Numbered from the stretch's first letter, positions 17,069 to 25,967 are shown. The stretch is DNA of 32,787 bases from Afipia sp. (GCA_017308495.1 JAFKES010000146.1:1-32787); one strand, 5' to 3'. The notes: generated by a model not told the origin, from the letters alone. Numbers and translations: made by a program.

Positions 17069-17757
17069 TGCGCCGCGCGTTCACCCTGCTGGCCCTGATC
17101 CTGTTCGCGGCGATCTTCGTCCGCCTGATCGGCGCCTATAGCGAGATGCAGGAGCTGCGGCCTCTGGCGCAGGCCTACGCCACCATGGTACCGGCAGATC
17201 TCAACGTGCCGAATATTGTCACCGGCATTCTCATCACCTATCGCGGCTTCGATACGCTCGGCGAGGTCGCGGTGCTGTTCATGGTCGCGGCCAGTATCGG
17301 CCTGCTGCTGACCAAAAAGGACGGTGCTGCCGAGGGGGCCGACGACAAGCCGCTGCGGCCACCCGGCGAGATCGTGCTCACCGGCACCGACGTGCTGCTG
17401 CCGATCATCTTCACCTTTGGGGCCTATGTCATCGTCAACGGCCACCTGTCGGCGGGCGGCGGTTTCCAGGGCGGCGCCATCGTGGCGTCGGGGGCGATGC
17501 TGATGCTGCTGGCGCGGCCGCGCGCGACCTTCAACGTCAAGGCGCTGAGCATCATCGAGTCGCTGGCGGGCGTGTTCTACGTCCTGCTCGGCGTTCTCGG
17601 CCTGGTGCTGGCGGGCGGCTTCCTCGACCCGCGCTTCATGCCGGCGGGTGAGTTCGGCGCTTTCGTCAGCGCCGGCGCGGTGCCGGTGATTTCGGCGCTG
17701 CTCGGCATCAAGGTCGGAGCCGAACTGAGCGTCATCATCGACCGGTTCAGAAGCTGA
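17068..17757 (+). CDS. mnhB: MbhE-MnhB fusion subunit of Mrp-like antiporter
   Basis: 229 residues combining two pieces that are separate or part of MrpA elsewhere. The N-terminal part (about 1-90) has the MbhE-like NIVTGILITYRGFDTLGEVAVLF motif. The C-terminal part (about 105-229) is MnhB, with VLLPIIFTFGAYVIVNGHLSAGGGFQGGAIVASG. This suggests a compact antenna-like antiporter core in place of the long MrpA tail. I use the ATG at 17068, overlapping the mnhG stop; a GTG at 17065 one codon earlier is equally placed behind GGAGG. A charged loop (about 88-100) divides the halves. Confidence 0.85.
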   Translation: MRRAFTLLALILFAAIFVRLIGAYSEMQELRPLAQAYATMVPADLNVPNIVTGILITYRGFDTLGEVAVLFMVAASIGLLLTKKDGAAEGADDKPLRPPGEIVLTGTDVLLPIIFTFGAYVIVNGHLSAGGGFQGGAIVASGAMLMLLARPRATFNVKALSIIESLAGVFYVLLGVLGLVLAGGFLDPRFMPAGEFGAFVSAGAVPVISALLGIKVGAELSVIIDRFRS

Positions 17758-17776
17758 GCGGAGCAGGGGGCAACGT

Positions 17777-18151
17777 ATGACCACAGGGTTCCCGGTTTCC
17801 ACCATCCTGCTCGCCACGGGCTTCGGCCTCGCGCTGATCGGCCTGTGGGGCATGCTGACCCATCGCAACATCCTGCGCATCATCATCGGTTTCACGCTGA
17901 TCGATACCGGCCTGAATATCGTCATGGTCGCCACCGGCTACGTCACCGGCGGCACCGCGCCGATCATCGACCGCGCGCTGGGCAAGGCCGACGCCGCGCA
18001 GCGCGCAATCGATCCGATCCCCTCGGCGCTGGTGGTGACCGCCATCGTCATCGGCCTGTCGGTCACCGCCGTGATGCTCGCCTACGCCATTCGCCTCTAT
18101 GCCGCGAAGAAGACCCTGTCGATCGACGCTTTCACGGAATCGAAATGGTAG
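17777..18151 (+). CDS. mnhC: Mrp-like antiporter subunit C (NuoK-like)
   Basis: 124 residues with three membrane helices, homologous to NuoK/MnhC/MbhG. Landmarks are LIGLWGMLTHRNILRIIIGFTLIDTGLNIVMVATGYVTGG and the C-terminal IPSALVVTAIVIGLSVTAVMLAYAIRLYA, the strand-like DPIPSALVVTAIVIG being typical of the family. It lies between the MnhB part and the large antiporter subunit, its usual place. The 19-base gap before it carries a purine-rich ribosome site. Its end overlaps the next gene by seven bases. Confidence 0.9.
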   Translation: MTTGFPVSTILLATGFGLALIGLWGMLTHRNILRIIIGFTLIDTGLNIVMVATGYVTGGTAPIIDRALGKADAAQRAIDPIPSALVVTAIVIGLSVTAVMLAYAIRLYAAKKTLSIDAFTESKW

Positions 18152-21100
18152 AGAGCCTTTTTCATCCGCTGAACATCTTCATCGTCGGGCTCGGCGGCGG
18201 CTTTGCGATTCCGCTGCTCTATCGGCTCGGCAAGGGCTGGCTGCACGGCGGGTTCATCGTGGCGCTGTGCGCGCTGGCGCTGATCGGCGCGGTGGCCTTC
18301 CTCGGCATCCTGCACGGCGGTCCGACCATCGAAATCCTGACCGCCGGCGAGCTGCCGCCGGTGACCATCAACCTGCGCTTCGGGTTGTGGGAAGGATTCT
18401 TCGTCTTCGCGGTGAATACCGTCGCGCTGTTCGGCGCGCTGCATCTGTGGCCGCGCCTGCGCGGCAACTATGTCGCCTTGCTGCTCTATCTGATCTTGGT
18501 CATGGGCATCGACGGCATGGTCATGACCCGCGACCTGTTCAATCTTTTCGTGTTTCTCGAAATCGTCTCCATCGCCACTTACGGCTTGATCGGTCTAGGG
18601 GGGACGCCCGCCGCGATGGCCGCGGGCCTGAAATACATCATGGCGACGGTTCTGGCCTCGTCGTTCCTGCTGCTCGGCACCGTGCTGCTGTATTACGTCA
18701 CCGGCACTCTCAATATCGATGAGCTGATCGCGGTCCGCGCCGATATCGTGGGGCCGATCGGCATCACGGCGCTGGTGTTGGTGCTGGCATGCCTCATTCT
18801 CGAACTGAAGCCGTTTCCGGCCAATGGCTGGGGTCTCGACGTCTACGAGACCGCGCCCACCGGGGTCGCCGCCATGCTGTCGGTGGCGGTGTCGAGCGGC
18901 GTGTTCTTCGCATTCCTGAAGCTCTCGCCGCTGTTCGCCGATCAACTCGGCATCGTCGCCGTGTCCGGCGGCGCCTCCTTTCTGTTTTCCAACTTGATCG
19001 GCATCAAGCAGACCAACGCGCGCCGACTGCTCGGCTATTCCTCTATCGGCCAGATGGGGCTGTTGCTGATGGCTGTGGCGCTGTTGCGCCAGCTCGGTGC
19101 GGAAGCGTCCGCGGCGCTGGTGCTCGGCGGCCTGTTCATCAATCACCTGTTCGCCAAGGCGGGCCTGTTCTGGATCGTCGGCATCCTCAAGCGCGGCGAT
19201 ATCGACGCGCGCGTCGCCGTCACCCGCAGCCCGCTGATGATCGCCATGCTGGGACTGTTCATGGTGGCCATCGCCGGGTTGCCGCCGTTTCCGGGGTTCT
19301 GGGCCAAGTGGGAATTGGTGATGCAACTGGCCGCGGCCCGCAAGCTCGGGTGGATCGCCCTGATCCTGGTCGGCTCGCTGCTGGAAGCAGCCTATATGTT
19401 CCGCTGGTTCATGCGCGAATTGCGGTCGGACGACGTCGGCACAGCCGGCGCGCCCGGACTCATCGCGCAATTGCCGGTGTTCGGCGCGGCGGTTCTGGTG
19501 TCGCTGTCGGGATATATCGCCGCGCGCATGGTGGGGGTGGCGTCGCTGTGGCTGTTCGCGCCGCTTCTCGCCGGCGGCGTTCTGTTCGCGCTGGACGGGT
19601 TGCCGGGACGGGTGAAGAACGTGCTGACGCTCGCCGTGGTGCTGGTGGTCGGCATCTGGCTGGCGCGGGAGGCCCATGGAATTCCGTTGCTGTTCGCCGC
19701 GCTGCTGCTCGGCGGCAGCCTCGTCATCACCTTCGGCAGTCTGTATCGCGGCGATGCGCGCCCCGGTTACTATCCGCTGCTCGCCACCATGCTGCTGTCG
19801 ATCATGGCGCTGCTGCGGTCGGCCACCAGCCTCGAATTTTTCTTCAACTGGGAAATCATCACGCTGTCGTCGTGCTTCCTGATCGCCAAGAGCCGGCGGC
19901 CGGGATCGCATGTGCTGACCTATCTGCTGTTCTCGTTGCTGTCGGCCTATTTCGTGCTCGCCGGTTTCGCCACCGTTGCTTCCGTCACCGGCAGCATCGA
20001 TCTTCTGGCGTTGAGAAGCGCCGGTTCGGACGCGAACCTGGCCTTCGTGCTGCTGGCCATCGGCTTCCTGGTCAAGGCGGGAGCGCTCGGCGTGCATGTC
20101 TGGCTGCCGGGAGCCTATGCCGAATCCGACGACGACTTCACCGCCATGCTGTCGGCGGTGGTCAGCAAGGTCGCGATCTTCGGGCTGCTCATCAACACCT
20201 ATATCGCCATCCGCTCAGAGGCGGGGCTCGAGCTCGGGTATGCGATGGCTTGGATCGGCATGCTCACCATCGTCGCCGGCGCGCTGATGGCGCTGGGACA
20301 GAGCGACTTCAAGCGCCTGCTGGTGTTCTCCAGCATGAGCCAGCTTGGCTACATCGTCGTCGCTACTGCCCTGATGAGCCATCTCGGCTGGGTCACCGCG
20401 CTTTATCTTGTCGCCAACCATATGCTGGTGAAAGGCATCCTGTTCCTGGCGCTGGCCGGCATCATCCTGCGTACGGGCACACGCAACTTCGCCGAGACCG
20501 GCAGGCTTGTGGGCGCCATGCCGGTGACCTTCGTCACCGTCGTCGTCGCTCTCGTTTCGATGTCCGGCCTGCCGCCGCTGATGGGTTTCGGCGGCAAGTG
20601 GCTGCTGCTCAACGCCATGATGGATCGCGGCTGGTACGCGATGGCAGGTGTCGGCCTGTTCGGCACTTTCCTTGGATTCCTCTACATGGCCCGTCTGCTC
20701 GGCGGCCTGTTCTTCGGCGAACGGAAAGCGGGGCAGGATCCCGTCACCGAAGCGCCGATGGTGCTGCTTGTGCCGCAGATCGTGCTGATCGGCGGTATCC
20801 TCGTGCTGTCGCTGTTCCCGAAGCTGCTCATCGGGCCGGTCTCGGCGGCGATCGATCCGTCCTTCTCGTCATCGCTGGTGTGGCAGGGCATGTCGCTGGA
20901 GCAGATCTACAGCTACTGGAACCCGACGCCGGTGGCGATCGTCGCCATGGTCGTCGCCGCAGCGTTGTTCGTGCTGGCGTGGGCGATCTATCGCAGGGCG
21001 CGCCGCGAAGACGGAAACCTCGCGCGCTTCATTGCCTATTATCGTCCGATGTTCCGCCGCGCCATGCCGCCGGTGGCCATTCTGTTCTGGGAGGGCGTCG

Positions 21101-21243
21101 CCGCCACGGCATCGATCGCGGCGGGCTTGCTGCGGAAGATCTATACCGGCAACGGCCAGACTTACGCGCTCACCGTGCTGTTCTATTTTATTGCGCTGTA
21201 TCTCGCGAGCACCGGGCTCGCGGGCCTGTGGGCGAGCGCATAA
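18145..21243 (+). CDS. Fused double antiporter subunit: two NuoL/M/N-like (MnhD-type) modules in one protein
   Basis: 1032 residues, about twice the size of MnhD (around 500). The first module (about 1-480) has the membrane glutamate in NLFVFLEIVSIATYGLIG, the LELKPFPANGWGLDVYETAPTGVAAML loop and a lysine in LFINHLFAKAGLFWIVG. The second (about 500-1000) repeats the pattern: FFNWEIITLSSCFLIA, VKAGALGVHVWLPGAYAESDDDFTAMLS, SDFKRLLVFSSMSQLGYI and ANHMLVKGILFLALAG. Both thus keep the Glu/Lys pairs used for proton movement in this superfamily. Start at the ATG at 18145, overlapping mnhC; an open frame back to 17845 is an mnhC shadow. It probably replaces the separate MrpA and MrpD large subunits. 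No frameshift is needed: it is one continuous frame. Confidence 0.88.
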   Translation: MVESLFHPLNIFIVGLGGGFAIPLLYRLGKGWLHGGFIVALCALALIGAVAFLGILHGGPTIEILTAGELPPVTINLRFGLWEGFFVFAVNTVALFGALHLWPRLRGNYVALLLYLILVMGIDGMVMTRDLFNLFVFLEIVSIATYGLIGLGGTPAAMAAGLKYIMATVLASSFLLLGTVLLYYVTGTLNIDELIAVRADIVGPIGITALVLVLACLILELKPFPANGWGLDVYETAPTGVAAMLSVAVSSGVFFAFLKLSPLFADQLGIVAVSGGASFLFSNLIGIKQTNARRLLGYSSIGQMGLLLMAVALLRQLGAEASAALVLGGLFINHLFAKAGLFWIVGILKRGDIDARVAVTRSPLMIAMLGLFMVAIAGLPPFPGFWAKWELVMQLAAARKLGWIALILVGSLLEAAYMFRWFMRELRSDDVGTAGAPGLIAQLPVFGAAVLVSLSGYIAARMVGVASLWLFAPLLAGGVLFALDGLPGRVKNVLTLAVVLVVGIWLAREAHGIPLLFAALLLGGSLVITFGSLYRGDARPGYYPLLATMLLSIMALLRSATSLEFFFNWEIITLSSCFLIAKSRRPGSHVLTYLLFSLLSAYFVLAGFATVASVTGSIDLLALRSAGSDANLAFVLLAIGFLVKAGALGVHVWLPGAYAESDDDFTAMLSAVVSKVAIFGLLINTYIAIRSEAGLELGYAMAWIGMLTIVAGALMALGQSDFKRLLVFSSMSQLGYIVVATALMSHLGWVTALYLVANHMLVKGILFLALAGIILRTGTRNFAETGRLVGAMPVTFVTVVVALVSMSGLPPLMGFGGKWLLLNAMMDRGWYAMAGVGLFGTFLGFLYMARLLGGLFFGERKAGQDPVTEAPMVLLVPQIVLIGGILVLSLFPKLLIGPVSAAIDPSFSSSLVWQGMSLEQIYSYWNPTPVAIVAMVVAAALFVLAWAIYRRARREDGNLARFIAYYRPMFRRAMPPVAILFWEGVAATASIAAGLLRKIYTGNGQTYALTVLFYFIALYLASTGLAGLWASA

Positions 21244-21462
21244 TGCCGGGCGAAGCCTGACACGACGTTCATGACAGTCCGCATGCGCGTTTCGTACTGG
21301 TGATGAACGCTGTGGTTCGAATGCGGTTCCTTCAAGGCAACGTCCGTCCATTTTTTGGCCACGTGAATTTGACAGCATGCAATTCGATCGTAAGGTGCAC
21401 GGTGTGAGTGTGCGTTGCGTTCGCCGCCCTCCGAAGAAATTTCCAAATCAAGGAATCATCAC

Positions 21463-21762
21463 ATGACCGACATGAGTCGACGTACCTTGCTCGCGAACAT
21501 CTTGCCCGGCGCGGTAGCCGTGGCGGGAGCCGCGACAGTGGGGCTTTCCCTGACGTCGCGCGCGGCTTCGGCGATGCCGGCCGGACTGCCGAATCTGGAT
21601 CCTGCGAAGCTCGATGACCTGGTGGAAAAGGCGCAGGTAGTGATCGTTCATCCGCCGCACCGGCATCCTCCCCATCGCCCGCCTCCGCGCCACCGCCATC
21701 ACCGCCATCGTCGCTGGGTGTGCTGGTGGGAGCGGGGCCGTCAGGTCTGCGGCTGGCGCTGA
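21463..21762 (+). CDS. Small Tat-exported His/Pro-rich protein
   Basis: 99 residues from the ATG at 21463, with AAGGA eight bases upstream. The N-terminus has a twin-arginine motif SRRTLL followed by a hydrophobic stretch and a likely cleavage after RAASA near residue 37, so it should go to the periplasm through Tat. The mature part ends in a dense run of His, Pro and Arg (starting PPHRHPPHRPPPRH) and a WVCWWERGRQVCGW tail with two Cys. Similar small proteins with this tail are common in Bradyrhizobium relatives; function unknown. The His-rich part may bind metal (inference). A strong terminator follows. Confidence 0.75.
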   Translation: MTDMSRRTLLANILPGAVAVAGAATVGLSLTSRAASAMPAGLPNLDPAKLDDLVEKAQVVIVHPPHRHPPHRPPPRHRHHRHRRWVCWWERGRQVCGWR

Positions 21763-21813
21763 TCGCGTCGGTCTTTTGATCGTTTCGTTCCGATAATCCA
21801 CTTGGTGGAATCG

Positions 21814-21846
21814 AAAGAGGCGCCGGATCCCGGCGCCTCTTTTTTG
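21814..21846. terminator. Strong bidirectional terminator
   Basis: AGAGGCGCCGG (21816-21826) and CCGGCGCCTCT (21830-21840) form an 11-bp perfect stem with a 3-nt loop, followed by a T-run and preceded by AAA. It ends the Tat-protein gene from the left and can also serve the convergent PLDc_N-SHOCT gene from the right. Confidence 0.9.
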
Positions 21847-21875
21847 TTGGCTCGCCTGTGTGCGGGCCGGGCGGC

Positions 21876-22256
21876 TTACTGAACGAGCCGCGCGCGCAGG
21901 GTCTTGTATTCCTCTTCGGAAATGGAGCCGGCCGCCTTGAGTTTGTCGAGCTTTTCGATCTCGTCGGCGGCGCTGAAGCCGACCATGCGGCGCAGGTCGT
22001 TCTGGGCCTGCTTGGCCATCGCCTGATTGCGCTCGGCCATGCCGCGGCCCTGCGTCAGCAGGTAGGCGAAGATGCCGATGTATGGGAGCAGGATGAGGAA
22101 AATGATCCACATGACCTTGGCGAAGCCGGACACGTCATGGCGGCGGAAAAGATCGCTCGCGACCGTGATGAACAGCCAGAACCACAGGACGAAGATGAAA
22201 ATGGCAAAGACGTCCGTCACGAAATTGGTGAACGTGAAGTCACCCGAAAATAGCAT
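21876..22256 (-). CDS. PLDc_N-SHOCT membrane protein
   Basis: 126 residues. Two membrane helices (about 13-35 and 48-69) carry the phospholipase-D-nuclease N-terminal-type segment with WIIFLILLPYIGIFAYLLTQGRGM; no catalytic HKD motif is present, so it is not an enzyme. A helical middle region leads to a C-terminal SHOCT domain, EIEKLDKLKAAGSISEEEYKTLRARL (about 98-124), a short module that likely mediates oligomerisation. Function unknown; probably an inner-membrane regulatory or stress protein. It is convergent with the Tat-protein gene and shares its terminator. The spacer upstream (22257-22546) shows no gene. Confidence 0.82.
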   Translation of the reverse strand: MLFSGDFTFTNFVTDVFAIFIFVLWFWLFITVASDLFRRHDVSGFAKVMWIIFLILLPYIGIFAYLLTQGRGMAERNQAMAKQAQNDLRRMVGFSAADEIEKLDKLKAAGSISEEEYKTLRARLVQ

Positions 22257-22546
22257 GTGGTTCTCTCCGTTGATTTGACTGCTGATGATGAAAGAAGTTC
22301 GTCATTGGAAAACGCACTGCCGAGACACCGAGAGAGCGAATTTCCCGCCATGTGAGACGTTTGGCCGCGTTGTGCAATATTGATTGCGTTTAGACAAGAG
22401 CGACCCGCAACGGCCGGGCATGCCGCGGCTCACCGTACATTAAATCTGGGGCGTTTGGCTGGAATCATTCTGCATTTCCCTCGCCAGAGCGAAACGGCGC
22501 ACGCTATACCGTGACGGGACAACGCTGATCCATTGAGGAGAAACAG

Positions 22547-22855
22547 ATGCGCCGGACTGGAATTCTTGCGGTTTTGCTGGGGCTTGCGGTGACTCTGTCC
22601 GCGGCTGACGCGATGGCTCAGAGCAGCGCCGGGCGTGGAGCCGTGAGGGGCGGTGCGGCCGGCGCCATCATCGGCGGCGTGGCCGGTGGCGGCAGCGGTG
22701 CCGCGGTCGGCGCCGCAGTGGGTGCCGGCACCGGTGCGGTGGTCGGAAGCCAGCGGTCGCAGCGGCATCACTATTACTGGCGCAACGGCCGTTGCTGGGC
22801 TCGTCAGCCGAACGGAATGTCCCGTCAGGTCGCCAGCCATCGCTGCCACCGATGA
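22547..22855 (+). CDS. Glycine-zipper exported protein
   Basis: 102 residues. A signal peptide (RRTGILAVLLGLAVTLSAADAMA, cleavage near residue 24) is followed by a glycine-zipper stretch, GGAAGAIIGGVAGGG then GAAVGAAVGAGTGAVVG (about 35-67), that probably inserts into or packs against a membrane. The basic aromatic tail HHYYWRNGRCWARQPNG holds two Cys with the final HRCHR. Similar small outer-envelope proteins exist widely in alphaproteobacteria; role unknown. GAGGAG lies eight bases before the ATG. Confidence 0.8.
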   Translation: MRRTGILAVLLGLAVTLSAADAMAQSSAGRGAVRGGAAGAIIGGVAGGGSGAAVGAAVGAGTGAVVGSQRSQRHHYYWRNGRCWARQPNGMSRQVASHRCHR

Positions 22856-23060
22856 GTTCGTCGCCGTTGCGGTGATGTCGCGGCCGTGACGGGGCTGCGC
22901 CGCGATGCGCGATGCAGGCGTTCACTGGCGCAAGCGCCTGACGCGCCGGTGGCGGTCATCGTCTGTCGGCGATCCTGGTGATGAACGACGCTCAAGGGTG
23001 ATGCGCGTGTTTTTCGCGTGTCGCTGCCGGCTGCGGATTGGCCGCAGGATGTAAGCATGA

Positions 23061-23300
23061 ATGGGGCGCCCTATGCCGATGACCATGATGGTGCTGGGTA
23101 TTGCTTGTCTGATCGCGGCGGCGATTTCTTATTTCCGCTACGAGGGCAAGAATTTCGATCAACTTGTGCTGATCGGCGTCATCTTTCTCAGCGCCGCGGC
23201 GCCGTCTTTCGAGGTGGATTCCTCGATCGACGAACTGAAGTCGATCAACCAGCGGCTGCTCGACGTGCAGAAAGCCGTCGAAGGGCTGCAGAAGCGCTGA
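23061..23300 (+). CDS. Small membrane protein of unknown function
   Basis: 79 residues with two hydrophobic segments (MTMMVLGIACLIAAAISYF and LVLIGVIFLSAAAPSF) and a C-terminal amphipathic helix, DELKSINQRLLDVQKAVEGLQ, likely a short coiled coil. The start is uncertain: ATGs at 23061, 23073 and 23079 are all in frame and none has a good ribosome site; AGGA lies about ten bases before 23061. I do not recognise a family. It lies alone between a glycine-zipper and a DUF992 gene. Confidence 0.55.
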   Translation: MGRPMPMTMMVLGIACLIAAAISYFRYEGKNFDQLVLIGVIFLSAAAPSFEVDSSIDELKSINQRLLDVQKAVEGLQKR

Positions 23301-23508
23301 TCCGTGGCGCGTCCGCCCGTCAGGCGGTCGTCGTATGCACTGTGTGATCCGGTTGTCCGAAAAGCAGCATCAGGTCACCTGACGGTGGTCACGGCGTGCT
23401 GTTCGTCCTACAAGGGAGCGGGGGTTGAGCCCGCGCGCCGGACCGGACAGCGCGATACGGTGCTTGCGGGATCGTTCAATTTCGACAGACGTCATCAAGG
23501 AGAGACAA

Positions 23509-23970
23509 ATGCGGAAGATCTGGCTGACAGCCATTGCCTGCGCCGTCACTGCGGCATTCGCCGTGCCGGCGGAAGCGCGCACGGTGCGCGCCGGGACTCT
23601 GAACTGCACCTCTGGCACCACGGTCGGGTTGCTGGTCGGCTCGCGGCAGAACCTGCGGTGTGTCTTCCGCACCAATTATGGTCATCAATATTCCTACACG
23701 GGCAGTGTGACGCGCATCGGTCTCGATATTGGCATCACCACCGGCAGCCGGTTCGTCTGGGCGGTGTTCGCGCCGTCGTCGCGTGTCAGCCAGGGCGTGC
23801 TGCGCGGAAACTATGTCGGCGCGAGCGGTAGCGCCTCGTTGGGACCGGGCGTGGGAGCCAACGTGCTCGTGGGTGGTTCGAACCAGACCATCTCGCTGCA
23901 ACCATTGTCGGTGGAGGGGCGCACCGGCGTCAATCTCGCCGTCGGCGTCGCCAATCTCGCGCTTCGCTAA
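23509..23970 (+). CDS. DUF992-family exported protein
   Basis: 153 residues. The signal peptide (KIWLTAIACAVTAAFAVPAEA, cleavage near 23) is followed by the DUF992 domain: VRAGTLNCTSGTTVGLLVGSRQNLRCVF with paired Cys, then YTGSVTRIGLDIGITTGSRFVWAVFAPS and a glycine-rich end, NYVGASGSASLGPGVGANVLVGG. These proteins are periplasmic, rich in strands and of unknown role. AAGGAG is eight bases before the ATG at 23509; an upstream open frame from 23425 lacks a ribosome site. A clear terminator follows. Confidence 0.87.
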   Translation: MRKIWLTAIACAVTAAFAVPAEARTVRAGTLNCTSGTTVGLLVGSRQNLRCVFRTNYGHQYSYTGSVTRIGLDIGITTGSRFVWAVFAPSSRVSQGVLRGNYVGASGSASLGPGVGANVLVGGSNQTISLQPLSVEGRTGVNLAVGVANLALR

Positions 23971-23993
23971 CGTCTGACCGTCTCGATGCAACA

Positions 23994-24026
23994 CCGGCCC
24001 GCAGCGATGCGGGCCGGTTTTATTTT
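23994..24026 (+). terminator. Terminator of the DUF992 gene
   Basis: CCGGCCCGCA (23994-24003) and TGCGGGCCGG (24008-24017) make a 10-bp perfect stem with loop GCGA, followed by TTTTATTTT. Confidence 0.9.
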
Positions 24027-24097
24027 GTGCGCGTATCGCGCGTCGCACCCGGTTGCCGTCGCTGCACGGCCGGCAAAGGCAAGAGAGTGACGCAAAG

Positions 24098-24133
24098 AAA
24101 AACGGCGTCATGACAGGTTCTGTCATGACGCCG
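24098..24133 (-). terminator. Terminator of the DUF3300 gene (14-bp perfect hairpin)
   Basis: CGGCGTCATGACAG (24103-24116) and CTGTCATGACGCCG (24120-24133) form a perfect 14-bp stem with a 3-nt loop. On the minus strand it is followed by TTTTTCTTT, so it ends transcription of the DUF3300 gene whose stop is about 35 bases away. The plus strand lacks a T-run. Confidence 0.85.
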
Positions 24134-24168
24134 CTCCGATCGGCCTGGATCAGCCGATCCGCTTTCGT

Positions 24169-25710
24169 TTAGCCGGGACGGCCGCGACGCGGACCGCCGC
24201 CGCCACCACCACCACCCTGCGGACGTGGCGCGGGCCGGGCCTGAGGCCGCTGCTGCGGCCGTGCCTGCTGCGGCCGGGCCTGCGGTCGCTGTTGCGGCCG
24301 TGCCTGCTGCGGCCGGGCCTGAGGTCGCTGTTGCGGTCGCGACTGTTGCGGCCGGGCCTGCGGCCGCTGTTGCGGTCGCGACTGTTGCGGCCGGGCCTGA
24401 GGCCGCTGCTGCGGCCTTGCCTGAGGCCGTTGCGCGTTCGGACGATCCGGCCTGCTCGGGCCGGCTCCGGCACCCGGCCGATCCGGCCGAGCCGACGGAA
24501 GGTCGGGCCGGCCACCGGGACCACCCGGACGGTTGATGCCGCCGGGGCCACCGGGACCACCCGGGCGGTTGATGCCACCGGGACCATCGGGTCCGCCGGG
24601 GCGATTGATGCCACCGGGCCCGCCGGGACCACCGGGCCGGCCGGGACGGTCAATTCCGCCGGGACCACCGGGCCCGCCGGGACGATTGATGCCACCGGGC
24701 CCGCCGGGGCCACCGGGCCCGCCAGGACGATTGATGCCGCCCGGACCACCCGGACCACCCGGGCCGCCGGGTCGGTTGGGACCACCAGGTCCGCCGGGGC
24801 GGTTCGGACGGTTGGGACCGCCGACGCCGGGACGATCCGGGCGCCAGCCCGGCCGATGGTCGGGACGCCAGTTCGGCGGCCGGTGATCGGGACGCCATGA
24901 CGGTGGCCGTCCGCCCCAGCCCGGACCCCAGCCCCAGCCGGGTGGCGGCGCGACCCAGACCTGATTCCAGCGGCGGTCGTGCCAGCCCCAGCGGTTATTC
25001 CACGTCGAGCCGACGATGACGGCGGTGCTGAACAGCAGCGCGCTGGTCACCGCGGTGTCGAACACCACGCCCGGATCGTAAACCGGCACATAGATGCGTT
25101 CCGGATCGGAGGGCGCGATATAGATGAAGCTCTGGCCGTTTTCCTGCCGCGTGGTCACCACCTGCTGGGGCGTCGACTGGAGGTTGCCGACGCGCTCGGC
25201 CTGCGCGCGCAGAAGCTGGATGGCCGCGGCGACATCCTCATGCTGAACGGAGAAGGCCCACGCAACCGCCTCGGTCCAGTCGGGATGTTCGGTAAGCATC
25301 GCGATCACGTCGGGGAAGCGCGTGAGCGCCTGAACGGTGGGGTCCCACTGTTTGCCGTCGACCTCGGTGAAGTCGTTGCGGGAGATGGCCGCCTGGTTGG
25401 CGGCGATCCAGTTCTTGGCTTCCATCAACTGGTCTGGAAAGGCGCTGGCCGGAAACATCAGCGCGAGCAGCGGATCCGGGTAGAGCGCGACGGGGCCGAG
25501 CAGATATTGCAGGTCGGTCATGGAATAGACCTGCGCGTTCTGGTCCGCCGGCATGGTCTGCGGAAGCGGAGGGGGAGCGGCGGCCGGCGCGGGCGGCGGC
25601 GTCTGCGCGAATGCCGGATAGGCCGAACTCCATGTCAGGGCCGCTGCCGCCACGAGCCGCAAACAGCTGCTCGCCATGAACTTGTTGCCCGGTTTCGATG
25701 ATCGGATCAT
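24169..25710 (-). CDS. DUF3300 envelope protein with collagen-like and Gln/Arg/Pro-rich repeat tail
   Basis: 513 residues. A signal peptide ends near FAQ (about residue 36), then a Pro/Ala linker and the DUF3300 domain (about 60-240), with [29 protein letters not shown] and [30 protein letters not shown]. The second half is low-complexity: a Trp/Pro/Arg-rich part, then a (GGP)n tract broken by six GGI(N/D)RP units, then a tail built on RPQQRPQA, ending in GGGGGGG. The tracts look like extended, surface-exposed arms. Function is unknown; it probably sits in the cell envelope. Start at 25710 has AGGGA upstream; an ATG at 25677 closer to the signal core is possible. Repeat number probably varies between strains. 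Confidence 0.85.
   Translation of the reverse strand: MIRSSKPGNKFMASSCLRLVAAAALTWSSAYPAFAQTPPPAPAAAPPPLPQTMPADQNAQVYSMTDLQYLLGPVALYPDPLLALMFPASAFPDQLMEAKNWIAANQAAISRNDFTEVDGKQWDPTVQALTRFPDVIAMLTEHPDWTEAVAWAFSVQHEDVAAAIQLLRAQAERVGNLQSTPQQVVTTRQENGQSFIYIAPSDPERIYVPVYDPGVVFDTAVTSALLFSTAVIVGSTWNNRWGWHDRRWNQVWVAPPPGWGWGPGWGGRPPSWRPDHRPPNWRPDHRPGWRPDRPGVGGPNRPNRPGGPGGPNRPGGPGGPGGPGGINRPGGPGGPGGPGGINRPGGPGGPGGIDRPGRPGGPGGPGGINRPGGPDGPGGINRPGGPGGPGGINRPGGPGGRPDLPSARPDRPGAGAGPSRPDRPNAQRPQARPQQRPQARPQQSRPQQRPQARPQQSRPQQRPQARPQQARPQQRPQARPQQARPQQRPQARPAPRPQGGGGGGGGPRRGRPG
24226..24430 (-). repeat. Tandem repeats coding for RPQQRPQA units
   Basis: Direct repeats of about 24-48 bases (GGCCTGCGGCCGCTGTTGCG type) lie within the DUF3300 gene tail. 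They are coding repeats, not spaced by unique spacers, and are prone to slippage. Confidence 0.8.
24525..24790 (-). repeat. Tandem repeats coding for GGPGGINRP units
   Basis: Repeats with the core GGACGATTGATGCCACC and CGGGACCACC-type units encode six GGI(N/D)RP motifs joined by GGP triplets of variable number. Every third residue is Gly over much of the tract, as in collagen-like proteins. Confidence 0.8.
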
Positions 25711-25926
25711 GCGGCTTTCCCTGAGAGCGTGTTGAGCTGGAACGCGTTAAACAAACGAGTCCGGTGGCTGTTCCGCAGAACAGCACGCACCGCTTGCGAG
25801 ACTAGCATGCACGGCATGGTTGCCAACATTAAACGTCCGCCATCTCCGTCGTGCCCATGTGGTTCGGACGATGTCGTCCCGTCGCATGGCGCAGCCATGA
25901 ATGCCGGACATCTTGTAAAGGCATGA

Positions 25927-25958
25927 ACCGCAACGCCACATGAATGCGGCGTTGCGGT
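25927..25958 (-). terminator. Hairpin after the RND pump gene
   Basis: ACCGCAACGCC (25927-25937) and GGCGTTGCGGT (25948-25958) are perfect 11-bp arms around a 10-nt loop, just past the RND stop on the minus strand. No strong T-run follows, so termination may need a factor. The rest of 25711-25967 shows no gene. Confidence 0.6.
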
Positions 25959-25967
25959 AAATTAATC

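Noticed and set aside
17845..18144. N-terminal 100 residues of a 1132-residue version of the antiporter subunit
   Set aside because: Arg/His-rich shadow of mnhC; the real protein starts at 18145 directly before the first membrane helix.
18789..21260. 823-residue plus-strand open frame
   Set aside because: Arg-rich shadow in another frame of the fused antiporter gene; no membrane pattern or motif.
24225..24886. CRISPR array or collagen-like plus-strand gene in the repeat tract
   Set aside because: Repeats have no unique spacers and keep the reading frame of the minus-strand DUF3300 gene, which has the signal peptide and domain.
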